Counted from the first letter of the stretch, positions 11,932 through 23,237 are shown. The stretch is DNA of 64,000 nucleotides from Fasciola hepatica (GCA_948099385.1 CANUEZ040000013.1:496001-560000); one strand, 5' to 3'. Notes: generated from the sequence alone by a model not told the origin. Made by a program: numbers and translations.

Positions 11932-12420
11932 GTGAACATACGGACTGGGCTGATTCGGGAAAACACACTAAGGAGTCTTGGCTTCAATCCCTTTCGTCAA
12001 TTCATGCCGATGCTGACCTCATCAATGGTTGTGTACTCTTTCAGATGTGTTTGTGAAGCATCGTATGTGGGTCGAACGGCACGACAGCTATCCACTCGGA
12101 TCAAAGAGCATCGCCTACGCTGGTTAAGCCAAGGACAGACTGGATCGATAAACAGCGCAATCTTAGCACACCTAGTTGACACCGGACATCAAGTGAATCC
12201 AAACACGGCTTTCAAAGTTGTGTGTCGAGTCCCCTCAAACAAATGCAAGGGTGTGCAGTTGCGCACTCTAGCGATAGCCGAGGCAATCGGAATCAGGAAG
12301 CTGACCCCCGACCTTTGCGCCCAAAAGCGTTTGGTCCAGGCACTTCAACTTCCATGGCCTAGGATCGATCGAGGCCGAATAAATCTGTCGTCCTGTCACC
12401 CACATGGAGTAAGTTAGATA
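11932..12420 (+). pseudogene. Penelope-like GIY-YIG endonuclease part
   Basis: An open frame of about 160 codons encodes VYSFRCVCEASYVGRT and QLSTRIKEHR, the conserved N-terminal motifs (GIY-YIG variant, catalytic arginine and EH) of the nuclease attached to Penelope reverse transcriptases, followed by HLVDTGHQVN and a C-terminal LCAQKRLVQAL region. It lacks any reverse transcriptase upstream on its own strand. That half lies next door on the opposite strand, ending at the linker position where this frame begins. A 3' untranslated tail runs to 12587. Confidence 0.85.
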
Positions 12421-12587
12421 AACCAATCAAATGACAAGAACAAATTGACTGTTGACAAACCCCTACCCATGATTGGTGTTTATTCCATGTCTGTTCTCAT
12501 GATTCTTAATGCCTCCCATGTAATTTCTAAACGGCTTGAGAATGAATCACTGGAAAACAATTGTATCGCCAAATTGGACTTCTTTAA

Positions 12588-13000
12588 AAAACGGTTTGGA
12601 CAGGATGTTGTCTGTAGCTTCGGTATCGTTGTTTTCTGAGTATTTTAAAAACAGATGCTGCTGATATTCGCAATCTGCTGGAGGCCGCTTGAATGGAAGT
12701 ACTGGGTTCACTGGCCAGTAGATCTTCCAAAGCGGAAATCTGACTTTCGCTGGCGGCTGTCATCGGGCGCCCCGTCAGCTTACGCGGATGAACGCTTCCG
12801 TAAACAGTTAGCCCTCTAACAAGGTGAAAACAAAACAGTAGCGACGGTTTTGGCCGATCCGGATGCCTGCGGTGAAACTCTGCGCGTGCATGTCGCAAGC
12901 TAAGACTTCCTGTTCTCAACAGAGCCAACTCGACCATCTCGGAGACAGGCCAAGCCGTGTGAAGAGGGCGTATGAACGAAAACAGATTGGCATCAATCAC
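12588..13000 (-). pseudogene. Mariner/IS630-type transposase, N-terminal DNA-binding part
   Basis: The minus-strand frame starts MIDANLF and carries LSLRHARAEFHRRHPDRP, a helix-turn-helix that binds the transposon ends, then TGRPMTAASESQ and LASEPSTSIQAASSRLRIS (second helix-turn-helix), ending at YRQHPVQTVF. The next family motif, FSRDFPQRMEFYDW, is encoded at 10270-10229, so the two pieces form one gene split by the PLE. No terminal inverted repeats were identified. A GT microsatellite lies 40 bp upstream. Confidence 0.85.
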
Positions 13001-13038
13001 GGTTCATTCAGTATAACTCAGCTGAGCTGAATTCCTGT

Positions 13039-13040
<2 letters not shown>

Positions 13041-13076
<36 letters not shown>
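13041..13076. repeat. (GT)18 microsatellite
   Basis: An uninterrupted GT dinucleotide run. Confidence 0.98.
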
Positions 13077-13077
<1 letters not shown>

Positions 13078-13576
13078 TACCAACACCACGCATGCACCAG
13101 GGCGTGTTTTAGACATTTATGCTTTGGTAGTGCATTAGGCCGTCCAACCTGACCCCTCAGATGCGCTATATTTGATCTTCGAATGAGATACAGGTTGTCA
13201 CTACGTTCGAACACATGGCCCAGCAACCTGTGCTTTGTCAAAAAACTGAGATGTTTCGAAGGCGAAGAATTCTTCGCACTCGAATTAATGGGATTGATCG
13301 AAACACCCGTTGTGAGAGCCGGGTGACTGAGTGAGCACCGGCACAAGCTAGGAGCAAAAATTAAATGCACCGCAGCTGGTTTAGGGATCGTAACAGACGT
13401 ACACGTCAACCACGCAGTGATGTGTATACCTAGGCTGAGCTGTCTGTATTCCCGCTGATGAATACACCATAGCCAAATCACGTGTGCGCACCACGCATGT
13501 TCAGACACGAAATATTTGTGCTACGTCCAGGATAAGAGGCATCAGTCTATGAAAATCATGCAAACAGTTTCGTTGT
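13077..13576. other. No assigned feature
   Basis: A minus-strand open frame of 143 codons (13508-13077) is present but resembles nothing I recognise and lies among decayed elements. Confidence 0.3.
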
Positions 13577-13714
13577 TTCAAAACAGAAGTCAAAAACACA
13601 TATTGTACGATGTATCCTGGATCATTTTGCTGCATCTTTACAAAGTGCATACTGCAGTCGAAGTGATTATTTTCATAGCAAAATAAATGAACGAAATGTT
13701 TATAAACAAAGGCA
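13577..13714. repeat. Second copy of the 138-bp retroposon
   Basis: The reverse complement of this stretch matches 639-776 along its length with about ten differences (shared blocks such as TGCAGTATGCACTTTG). No clear target duplication flanks it. Confidence 0.8.
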
Positions 13715-16039
13715 AAATCACGACGCACACGTTCACACGTGTCTATTGGATAGCTACACAACAATTACCACACTTCGTTACCACGGCAATGATAAATTGA
13801 TTGCAAGTTCGCATTGTTTGCACAGTTCAGGCTTGTGCGCACGGATAGCTGTTGTTCCTAGATTGTGCACAAGTGTGCACGCACACAGATACTCTTACTC
13901 AGTCACCCGGCTTTCAACCAAGGCCTCTCTATACCGTGGTTCTTTAGCCGTCAGGTTTTCGGTACTGGGTGGAGCTGAGCCCTTTGTCCGTGGTTTGTCT
14001 TAGTCGCTCACGCTCTTATGCATCTCACGTGACATGTTTGCGGCGTGTGTGTGGTGTGCAACTACAGCGACGATACAGAGTAGGTTTTGTGAAATGGGTT
14101 GAGAAACAAAGGAAAACGTGAGTGTAGATTTAATGCAGAATTAATTGAAAATACCCGGCTGAAGGATCAGGGCAGTCGGTAGAGAACGAGATTGTTTCCA
14201 GTGCTTCACAACTAGCTTAATATAGCGCACTTTATAGGCATTTAAATTCAGATTATGGAAGAAAGATCAAGAATTTTGGTAATCATGGTGACAAATGACA
14301 TTTTCCTGTCCACATAGTTACAGTACTATCGGTGTCTTGAGAGACAGTATGTGTTGATAACTATCACTCAAAATTGCCTGAGTTATCAAATTCGAAAGAT
14401 AAGTCAGCACAATTCGCACACATTTGACAACATGGGAATATCAATGCTTAACGTCACTCCAAGGTACTCAGGAGATTGAACGCTGTGTAACTCAATGTTG
14501 CGTGGAGCATACTCATCATTCGGGAAGGCTGGGTGAGATGGGGTGGAGATACACTCAGAACACTACGAAGGGTTACGTGAAAGACCACTTTGTTCTATAT
14601 AACTCACAATGTTCTGAAGATTATGAGATAGGTCATTCATTCTTCTTTGGTTGATATATCACTGTAAATACTTGCGATGTTAGCATACTACGTTTCGTTT
14701 TCTGAAAAGATATACCAGAGGTCGCTTACGAAATGGGGTGGCCCTGAAAACCTTGTCTTGTGTCCTGGAAAGCTGATTAAGGGTCTTCCTGGGGTATGAA
14801 TCGATTACCCCATTTCAACGAAATTTTGAGGAAGGGCGGGAAATTTATTGTCAGGAAAAATCAAGGAATTCCGGCGAACTGCTACGAAAACCGGGTTATT
14901 CAACTTTTACAACCAGCCAGTATCACCTTGGACTCTTTCGGCGTTCTAGTGCTAACTAAGAAGCAACACGAAGTATGCCCAAAGTCACACCATACTCGCA
15001 AGTGATCATGCACACAATAATTGCAGTTCTTGTGCATCCTACTAAAACAAACTTTGTTGTTTTCCAACGTATTCACTTTAGGGAAGTTGGAAGGGAGAAT
15101 CGTCGTGTGTGTAGTGGTTATCATCCATCCCTATTTGACAATTTGATAAGGCCTTTTGAATTAAATTATTGCAATCAAACACAGTATACGCATTTGACCC
15201 GCAGTTGGATTGGCGTTGTTGATTTGGCTAACTAATAAAAGACAAATCTAAGCGGAACACCAGCTGTGCCCAATAATCAGTAGTTGAACAGAAGCATGTA
15301 TATGAGAAGGAATGTGTATTCCAGTACGACGTACGATAAGCGGTAGTTTGGACTACAACGACGTGTTGTATTGCAATTGGTTAACTGATCTCTGGTTGGG
15401 AGTGGGATACCTGCTAATCGCTGAAGTATGTAGCAAGTTTACTTGCTGACATAAATGAATTCATTGGTTTATTATTTTAAACGTCATGACATATTTACAG
15501 TTCCCGATGAGTGGCAGAAAAAAATTATGGCGTTAGAGAGGGTACAACATCTGATTCGCTGTTTGAGTGGTAATACTCCTAATGGTTCACATCAGGGATC
15601 TTTCGAAATAAGATTTACATGCGTTCTATGTATTTTATACGAACCATATTGGTCGTATTTTTCATTCTTTTACAAGCTCTACAGATTCAAGTTTTTCATT
15701 GTTTGGTATATTCAGACGGAACTGCTATTGATAGCATTAAATTGTTACCGCTTACAATGCGACTGTCGGAGAGCAATCTGAACCACTAGCTTCGTAACAT
15801 AAACTAAACTAACTCCTTGCAGAGCACCGAGAGATCTTGGTTTAACGAAAGCTTTTGCGGGCGAGAGTTTTTTCAGCGTGCAAAATATGCGGTCTAAGCA
15901 ATCAGGCTGGCCTCTCTGAGCCCAAGAGGATTTTCCGATAATTTGCCTACTGAAAAGCATAAAAGTAGCCCAGTGCAGAATGCACTTCAGATGGGCGTGG
16001 ACGCTTTTCAGAATTTTTTCCACGGCTTAAAACGCTACT
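13715..16039. other. Unassigned sequence with part of a dispersed repeat
   Basis: No gene found. 14090-14142 and 14373-14440 resemble 29790-29910 (shared GAGAAACAAA and TTTGAAAGATAA-like blocks) as if one repeat were split here by about 230 bp of extra sequence. The rest shows only short frames. Confidence 0.4.
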
Positions 16040-16985
16040 ACGCTGGTCTATCAGACCACTTTACTAAACATTTTAGCTTGCCCAAATGAGATTCATAAGG
16101 GAAGCTTGAGAAGCTTTCCAACGTTCCATGTCTTCTTACATCCTCTGCTAGAGGATTCAGACAACGAACATTGTACACAATTTAATCGGGGCCATACAAT
16201 TTCGCCATCTGTTGCATAAAAACACGCAAAATACCGCGTGCAAAATCTACTAAACGAACATGCAAAACGGGATGTGAAAAGATATATACAGAAACAAATA
16301 GAAGTAAAAAAACTGTCACATAAACCATGGGGTAATAAATCAAGTAAAAACACAGGACCAAGATAAAGGAGAAACAGGCGAAATTCCGTCACCTCCCAGC
16401 GTTCGATATCACGCGCGGGACGACATTTGCGTTGAAAGTCACAGGTCAGAGTGCTGTGGTTTCCCAGAATTAGGTCGCCAAGTTTCTCCACGCCCAACCT
16501 ACTCAGAAGGCAACGTGATGAATATCCGTCCCTAGGCCATTTTGTAACAGTTCATCCAGTTCTTTCACTGTGTGGTGCAAATTATCATTTACTGGATATG
16601 GTTTTTTCACACCACAATAAAACCCAACTGTCATGATTTGCGGGCACACTGGCCGCACTATCCTTACCAAAATCAGCCATATCTGAGTGGAAGATGCCCG
16701 ATGCAACGAAAACCGATCTATATTCAGGTACAGGTCCACAGAACTTGGAACGATATCCATGTTGCTCATGCACAAATTCATTCCCTCTGTCAGTACCACC
16801 TGAATATATATTCCATTATCCAACTGAATTTTCTCACGCGAACGTGGTGTACGAGAAATAGTCCGTGTATCACGTGGGAGACCCGGCATAAACTTGCCCA
16901 CACAGGAAAGCACGTCACGTCGCTGTTTCATGCTTAAGTTTGCAGCGACGAATAGATCCGACAGCGACTGTTGCACCATATCCAT
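16040..16985 (-). pseudogene. Tnp2-like (EnSpm/CMC-type) transposase pseudogene
   Basis: Minus-strand frames carry, in order, MKQRRDVLSCVGKFMPGLP, TISRTPRS, YLNIDRFSLHRASSTQIW, VGFYCGVKKPYPVND, then ERWEVTEFRLFLLYLGPVF and finally VYNVRCLNPLAEDVRRHG and FPYESHLGKLKCL. These match the motif order of a family of animal proteins related to plant Tnp2 transposases (DGLPL..S...WP, FCG..KP, TEFR.FLLY.GP, FPFEN.LGKLK). The middle block with the conserved ICDAPAR region is missing between about 16503 and 16497, and at least two frameshifts separate the rest. It may be an old EnSpm/CMC DNA transposon. The superfamily assignment is by memory of motifs. Confidence 0.6.
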
Positions 16986-17931
16986 GTTTATGTTTATGAA
17001 TATATTTCTTCCTAGTTGTACTTCTTCCGTTGCTTAAAAATCACGCTATATAGGAACGATACCTACTTACCTAGTGGAACTATTGCCACGGATGTGCAAG
17101 CAACGGGAAGTGTATTTCTACTTGTCAGGTCCCCATGCACCCCCTCTATTTGTACCTCCGGCGGTTGTGGCTTCGCTTCAACAGATACGCTGGACGTGCA
17201 AGCTGTAATCGCTGTTCAATGAACTTAAATGCATAAATCCATTATAATAGCATACTCCTGATTCTTTCTTTGGGACACGAAGTTCTCTGCTCCCACAAAA
17301 CTTGCATCGTGACAAATGTGACACTGCACGGCGTCCAGTTCCTTCTTTCTCCTTCTATAGCTCTGCCATTTGCTCTCTTTTGGTGCAACATAATGTGTCC
17401 TATAGGAAGACGATGAAGAGAATAGGTTTCAACAGGTAACCGTTTTATTTATGCTACCTATTTCCTAGGAAATACTGCTTAACCCTTTACTGAAAACGTT
17501 GAAAGAATTTCCTACTTTTATGATTTAAAAATGTTTAAAGCCAATAATGCCTACGTCACAATTATTAGACAATCAAACGGTACAAGCAGTCTAGACGATA
17601 CTTATTTGTGACATGTATGCATTCATAAAACTAGCCATAACTATGCATCGCTGAAAACACTCACCTACCAGCAAACGGCAACGAAGACCAATATGGGCCA
17701 CCTAGTCACGAGGGCACGCAGTACAACAAAAGTGTGCAAAATGTCACACAATTTTTTGCCACCAATTTGCACGACAGTTATACATGTAAACTGAACCCCA
17801 TAATTTAGGAAGATCTACGTCATTTATTCTGAAAAGTATCGGTACTGTACGCCACTACAAAGCTCCGTTGGACATTACCCAACAGAGCTGAGGAATACGC
17901 TACTTCGGTGGGAGAAAGTGTGTGAAATGGC
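16986..17931. other. No assigned feature
   Basis: Short frames only; no repeat, RNA gene or element boundary recognised. Confidence 0.4.
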
Positions 17932-18318
17932 ATGAATCAAGCGACAGATCCGTTCAGGGTGTGGTTCACTTCCCGAATCACCGCAGTCTGTTTCTGGTAT
18001 CTAAAAAGTTGGACCAGCAACTCGTTTTCAACCCACCGTTGTGGCTTAGCGACACACCAGGCGAAAGGTTTTGAATTTCGTGCTAAAGACACTGAATGTC
18101 ACACGTGTTCTAAAATTGGACAGTCCGTCAAAGTCTTCCGTACAAGGTCAGTAAACGCGTTAGACAATAGAGCTGTGGTCGATGTGGGGGACTCCTCAAC
18201 TACTGAAGCTGTTTATCCTCTGCATTCTGAAAATAACTTCTGTTGTTTATGCTATGCACCTATTACAGAACCACGATTACCATTCTCTTATATTTACACT
18301 ATTCAGTTTTTATCTTAA
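17932..18318 (+). pseudogene. Gypsy-2 gag C-terminus with degenerate zinc knuckles
   Basis: An open frame of 128 codons contains CGLATHQAKGFEFRAKD and ECHTCSKIGQSVKVFRTR, two tandem CCHC-type nucleic-acid-binding motifs typical of gypsy gag. In the second, the histidine and last cysteine positions are replaced (Q, F), so metal binding is probably lost. It leads into the protease region without a clear boundary. Confidence 0.6.
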
Positions 18319-18369
18319 AACGTTAGAGTACCTCTTTCAATGTAGCTTGATTCTGCCTCACTTGTGACT

Positions 18370-19331
18370 ACCATACCCTTTTCATTCTACGAAAGTCACT
18401 TTAAATATTTACCTGTGCTTTCTACTGTTTATAAATTTGACAATTATTCATATTCCGCCACAAGAATGAAGAGGCATATAATGATTGACTTATGTGTAGA
18501 AACTTCACAACGTTTCTCTGTTCCAGTTTACATTTGTGACACTGAGAAAGCCGTTGTTTGGTCACAGTGCTATAGTTGTTCTGAACTTTGTTCCTTCGCT
18601 CGACCGTATGTCTATATTCACCATCATTGTGCCTTTACTATGCCAGAAATATCCCGCACTATTTACCAAATCGAATGGACGTGTTTCCAAAGCTGCATAT
18701 CGGATTCGCCTTAAACCGAATACAAAGCCAATATCCACCTCTCAACCTCGACCAATACCATTGGCTGAACGGGAAGCTGCATCAGTCGCCATACAATAAA
18801 TGCTGCAAGACGACATCATCGAACCAATCTCATGCTCACACTGGGTGCATCTTTTGGTTTCAGTTTTTAAGAGAGATGGTACCGTTCACCTTTGTACAGA
18901 CCTTCGGGCATGAAACGATCAAGTAGTTGTTGAAAAATTTATGCTGCTAAGTCCTGACGAGACACTGGTCAGACTTTCTGGTACCAAATGTTTCTCCAAA
19001 TTGAACATTAGAAATGTTTTTTTTATCACATACCACTTACGGCAGAACCCACAGAGCTCGTCGCTTTTTTATCTGAAGGATTGTTTCAATATAAGTTTCT
19101 ACCAACACGCCCGAGTTCTGCTTTATTGGTGTGGAAAGTAGTTATGACTCCGCAAATGCATTGTTTATATAAACGGTGCGTTTTTATAAATTCTAAACAA
19201 CAGCATGATACCAATCTCCAGGCTGTGTTGGATTGTTTTCATCGGTTTAAACTGCGTTTGAATATAAACAAATGTGTTCCGCGTGAATATGATATCACTT
19301 CTTCGACGTATATCATCCGAGGATGAGGGTT
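18370..19331 (+). pseudogene. Gypsy-2 protease end and reverse transcriptase
   Basis: Frames across this interval encode YRIRLKPNTKPISTSQ, LQDDIIEPIS, HLCTDLRA and GTKCFSKLNIRN, the conserved N-terminal and palm-A blocks of a gypsy reverse transcriptase, followed by LQAVLDCFHRFKLRLNINKC. The region that should hold the catalytic YxDD is destroyed (near 19150-19190), and stops and shifts interrupt the rest. An upstream segment (DLCVETSQRFSVPVYICD) fits the end of the protease domain. The frame runs into the inserted gypsy-1 derivative at 19332. Confidence 0.75.
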
Positions 19332-19933
19332 TGTAGTTTTCACAATTCCAGAACCGATAGGATGTATCGAAATTGCTCCTGGAACTACGCAAACCAGAGT
19401 AGCAAGAACACCGAGGCTGCAGAATAGCACGTTGACCGGGCCGCAGAGAATGTGAGGTCCAGCTTCAGCAACAGCTGCTTTGCAGCTCCTGATGATGTAT
19501 ACCGGTAACTAAGCGATCACGTAATTGGGTCTCCAATAGGTCACCGAAATTACACTCCACAGCTTGTGTTCCTATTATCGGGATGAATTCACGAAACTTC
19601 ATGTTGGCACCACGAATCATCGAGTGGAACTCGGCACGTTCGGTAGCCTGGAAATGGCTGGAACTATGTGGCCTTGCAGCAGAACCTTCAACACTTCGAA
19701 CGGAACTGTGGCAGGAGCTCTCGTGTTTGCAAGGCTTTTCATCAACAAGCACAGTGAATGGTAACCAGTCGTCAAAAAGCATGCAGTGTTGTTTTCCTCC
19801 TTCACATCCTTTGGTATTCTGCACCATAACTCGAACCGTTCAATGCAGTCTTCGATTTCAGATGTATTAGCGTGCAGGTTGAGCTGTTCGATATTGGGCA
19901 GCTGCATGACGCGAAGCCAATTGTAATACTCAC
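19332..19933 (-). mobile_element. Internally deleted gypsy-1 copy nested in gypsy-2
   Basis: On the minus strand: about 12 bp of LTR end, a primer-binding-like TGGCTTCGCGTC, the ATG of gag (19907) and 470 bp of gag nearly identical to 2345-1879, then a jump to the last about 115 bp of the LTR, ending CTACA at 19332. GGGTT (19327-19331) and AGGTT (19934-19938) flank it, and the gypsy-2 frame continues across the joined site, so it is an insertion. Most of the internal region and most of the 5' LTR are missing. Confidence 0.65.
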
Positions 19934-19938
19934 AGGTT

Positions 19939-20560
19939 CATCGTAACACTGAAACTTCGAATCGAACTATAAATGTGCCGGGACCTACTACACCAACTCA
20001 GATCAAAAGCTTTCTGGTTATGTTTCCAGTTGTTTGACTTATTTACCGAATTTCGCTTATATGGTAGAAACGCTCCGTGTACTGATGAGGGCCGACGTTC
20101 AATCTGAGTAGACCGATATTCAGCGTCGTGCTTTTCTGTGTGTGGAGCAGATGATTGCATTTGTTTCCGTTGTCAGCATTTTCGATGAGACGTGACACAT
20201 TTGTTTCGATAGATGTATCGTATGTTAGACTGGGTGATGTCATCTTCCAAATTCAACGTGGGGAAGGAAAGGTCTTAGCGTACGCATCAAGAACGCTTTG
20301 GAGTACCGAACATAAGTATTCCGCCAGTGAAAAAGAAGCCCTTATCTGTGTTTGGGTTCGTGAAAAATAGCATGTGTATCTCTTCGGTAGACTTTTTCCT
20401 CTACGAACTGACCATGCATTTTTCAGTTGCGCTTCTGAGTGGTGAAGTAAGAGTCACGAGCCACTTCGTATAAGTCGTTGGCATGCAAGACTACTCTCTT
20501 ATGGTTTCACGATACGATACAGATGTGGGTCTTAAAGCCTTGCTGTGGATACACTTTCCC
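19939..20560 (+). pseudogene. Gypsy-2 reverse transcriptase thumb and RNase H
   Basis: After the insertion the frames resume with PTQIKSFL (thumb/connection) and, near 20225-20370, VIFQIQRGEGKVLAYASRT and HKYSASEKEALICVW, the RNase H motifs of gypsy elements. These remove the RNA strand after cDNA synthesis. The segment ends at LRTDHAF and VDTLSRLPLGDQE. Several frameshifts occur between blocks. Confidence 0.75.
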
Positions 20561-21310
20561 GTTTACCTTTGGGTGATCAAGAAATTGCGAACGATGGGAC
20601 TGAAGCCGAAATAATAGCTACATTGAATGGTTTCAGCATTCAAGCTATAGCTAGAGAGAGAGTGTGTGTGCGCGCCAGAAAACACTGGAGGACAGTGAAC
20701 TACAGCAGGCCGAACAATACATTCAGTGTGTATTTCCCCCTAAAAAACATATTATTCCAGATGAACTAAGACAGTATTACAATCTACGAGAAGAGCTTTC
20801 AGTGATGGATGAATGCATCGTGCGTGGATCGGGATTCATTCCATCATCTTCCCTATGCACGAAGTTATATTATGTGCGCACTGCGGACATCCTGGAATTA
20901 CAAGGACCTATCGGCCGGTTAGCAAATGGTTTTGGTGGCCACGTATGTTTTCTTTCGTCTAGGGTCATTTTTACTAATTTTAGACCTTGTCAACATTCTG
21001 ATAAAACAGTCAAACCCGTAACGGCACCATTATAACCGGTGGATCACCGTATGAAGATTTGGATAGAGTTGGCTCTTGACATGATGGGACCATTTTCAAC
21101 AGCTCTAATTCATAAAAGTCAAGTCTTGCTGCCACGTGTTATTATGGCAAGTGGCCTCAAGGATATTTACGCGGAGATATAACCTCTTCTACGATAACTC
21201 AATGGATAAAACACCTCACTGCCCGTTTTGGTATACCAGAAGAGATCATTACAGACAATGGTCCAAAGTTCATCAGCTTCCAACTGGAAAAGTTTCTGAG
21301 CTATTATTAG
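20561..21310 (+). pseudogene. Gypsy-2 linker and integrase N-terminal half
   Basis: Frames encode DELRQYYNLREELSVMDECI (pol linker) and, at 21131-21307, CYYGKWPQGYLRGDITSS followed by FGIPEEIITDNGPKF. The latter contains the second catalytic aspartate (TDN) of a retroviral integrase core. The zinc-binding segment is mostly lost around 20880-21050, and a stop at 21308-21310 coincides with the junction to gypsy-1 copy B, so the integrase is truncated before its catalytic glutamate. Confidence 0.8.
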
Positions 21311-21520
21311 TGCACTACCAACCAGCTCACGTCAAACGCCTCAACAGAATACGGCCAACAACGTGATTCCTGAATGCAAAGAAGTGCAACTGAATCGTTC
21401 GCGAATTCTATCTCCGTCCAACCTGACACTTCCGTAATGCGGTATAGAATTCCTAAGGAAAGATTGGTCATATTCACGAAGTGTATCGTCAATCCAAATG
21501 TAATGTGGCGAACGTAACCA

Positions 21521-21931
21521 ACAGAAACCATTCGACTAACGCCTTAGGAACGTGTCTTCTATCGGGTCTCACAGCGAACTACCAGCGAAATCCCCTCAGT
21601 CGACTGATTAGAGGAGACTCCAATTGGTAACTAGATGCGATAGTGTATTCTATTTATCGTAGAACGAAAATAGCACCGATACGAGAAATACACGGAAAGC
21701 AAACGAACGCAACAATGAAGCGATATGCGAACCGAACACGTACAGTCGGCGAAAAGCGGAAGTGTGTAGGATGCGAGGCCCACGGAAACCTCGCGAATAT
21801 CAGTTCCAATAAACGTACGCAACCGAAGATAAGCAGTGCAGTCAAAACCAAGTGTCCAAAAAAATTCGTTGAGAAAATAAATCCCAAATGATGTCCGGAA
21901 AATGTTCATTTTCTCAAAACGATTGAGATCA
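21521..21931 (-). repeat. CsRn1-like solo LTR embedded in gypsy-1 copy B
   Basis: This is the reverse complement of the LTR at 1161-1571, at the same position relative to the host gypsy-1 genes. The two insertions are therefore one ancestral event. Confidence 0.75.
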
Positions 21932-22597
21932 CTGCAAACTCCTGATGATCCAGTAAATGATAACAATCCGGTATACACAATGAAGACTTCGAATGAATCA
22001 AACCAATCCTCGTATAACTCAGTCCATTTCCAATGTGGATTGAGTCATCAGTTCATTGTGGATACCGGGAGCTGCGAGTCCATTATTCCGAAATCAGTGT
22101 TCGAATTGATCCAGCCCAGTGTACTCATACAATCCACTGACGTGTGTATTCATGGTGTTGCTTTTCATCGGCTTTAACTGCTGATTCAAATGACACTAAT
22201 GGTTCCCTTTGAAGAACGAGTATGCCCTGGCACGAATCCTAATTTCCGTAGACAGTGCGTCAGTTCTGAGTTTGAAGGCCTTGTGTGCATTTGAGCAATC
22301 GGTAACCCTCCAAACGACATTCGAGAATCATGTGGATCAGCTTTATTTCTGGCAATCAACCTCACAATGTTCAACATTGAAGGTGGCGGTTGAGCCCGCG
22401 AAGTGGGAAATGCATGGTGATCCAGTGCTTCTGGAGTGACCAGTATTGCCGTGCGGCCAGAAGTTCAAAAACGAGCCTACCAGGATGGAGCAAACGGTGT
22501 CATTGTGTGTGTGACTTCGTCCACATGGGCGATTATAATTATGGTAGCGATGAAGGGCGACTGTCAGACGTGCCGAATATGCGATGATTACCGGGTG
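21932..22597 (+). pseudogene. Gypsy-1 copy B protease and first reverse transcriptase block
   Basis: The frame at 21932-22177 contains QFIVDTGSCESIIP (aspartic protease DTG). A shifted frame then gives ILISVDSASVLSLKALCAF, the C-terminal protease/linker, and 22436-22597 gives TSSTWAIII and CRICDDYRV, where the conserved CGDYR has become CDDYR. The site of the 138-bp insertion of copy A is empty here (22305-22316). A PLE begins directly after the DYRV codons. Confidence 0.75.
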
Positions 22598-23237
22598 AAT
22601 ATCATGGGTAAATTGGCGGACAGCTGAAAATCAGAATCACAGAACACAGAAAAAAGAGAAAATTTAGACCAACCAACAAAACGGCTTTAGCAAAATTTGA
22701 GCGAGACTCGACGATCGCACAAAATCGACGGTGACAACGCCAGAGTTTCCCAAATCGGATTCCCAACATACACAGAGTGCATGCATACTGAAGCCTTAAC
22801 ACTCAGCAGCCACCGTGCGTGCACTAATCTGAGCAAACGGGTAGGAGCATCAGCCATCAGGACAGCTCTAAGTTCATTGATAAAACAAGCACTCATAGGA
22901 TCGCAGTTTCGTTTTGACCTCAAATGACCCCGCGATAAGTGACACTGACAACGGAAAGGTGAAACTGACGTCCAGTCCCTCTAGCCAACGCACACCCGAA
23001 CAATGCACACGCTCGCAGAAACAGACGCACACACAGTGGAACATCCGTTGGCTTGTGCCGACTGCCTTAGAATCATTTGATTGAAAAACTTGACTTGAAA
23101 ACGTTTAGCCGCAGTAACGAAAAAGTCGGCGAATTGAAATCTTTACCGACAACGCTACTTTTGACATTAAAACATTTTTAAAATCCACAGCACATGACTC
23201 ATCCATTTTTCAATACACTCCGGATCTCGTTCGGCTG
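22598..23237 (+). mobile_element. 5'-truncated Penelope-like element in gypsy-1 reverse transcriptase
   Basis: The 640-bp insertion separates DYRV (ending 22597) from TLNPRLRR (starting 23238), which are adjacent in gypsy reverse transcriptases. CGGGTGAAT at the left and CGGCTGACT at the right may be a decayed 9-bp target duplication. It encodes the GIY-YIG C-terminal half (GGQLKIRITEHRKK-like, then KTALAKFERDSTI in another frame) and an untranslated 3' part with a hammerhead-like remnant near 23080-23140. Copy A has the same insertion at 344-1. Confidence 0.65.

Larger units (their letters stand above)
10264..12587. mobile_element. Penelope-like element inserted in the mariner gene, with 5' inversion
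   Basis: Mariner sequence stops at 10263 and resumes at 12588. The joined site reads AAAAC on both sides, suggesting a short target duplication. Inside, the reverse transcriptase part reads on the minus strand (11901 to about 10310) and the endonuclease part on the plus strand (11932-12417). The left edge carries GAAGTCCAATTTGGC (10303-10317) and the right edge its complement GCCAAATTGGACTTC (12568-12582), so both outer ends bear the same terminal sequence in inverted orientation. Confidence 0.75.
17932..21310 (+). mobile_element. Ty3/gypsy retrotransposon family 2, gag-pol body
   Basis: In order on the plus strand: gag end with zinc-knuckle remnants, protease region, reverse transcriptase, RNase H, linker and the first part of integrase, all in shifting frames. 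The reverse transcriptase thumb is split by a 602-bp insertion (19332-19933). The body stops abruptly at about 21310, where gypsy-1 copy B begins. No LTR of this family was recognised, so both ends are probably lost. Confidence 0.8.

Noticed and set aside
13077..13508. 143-codon minus-strand frame next to the mariner gene
   Set aside because: It begins in the GT microsatellite flank and shows no motif; treated as chance.
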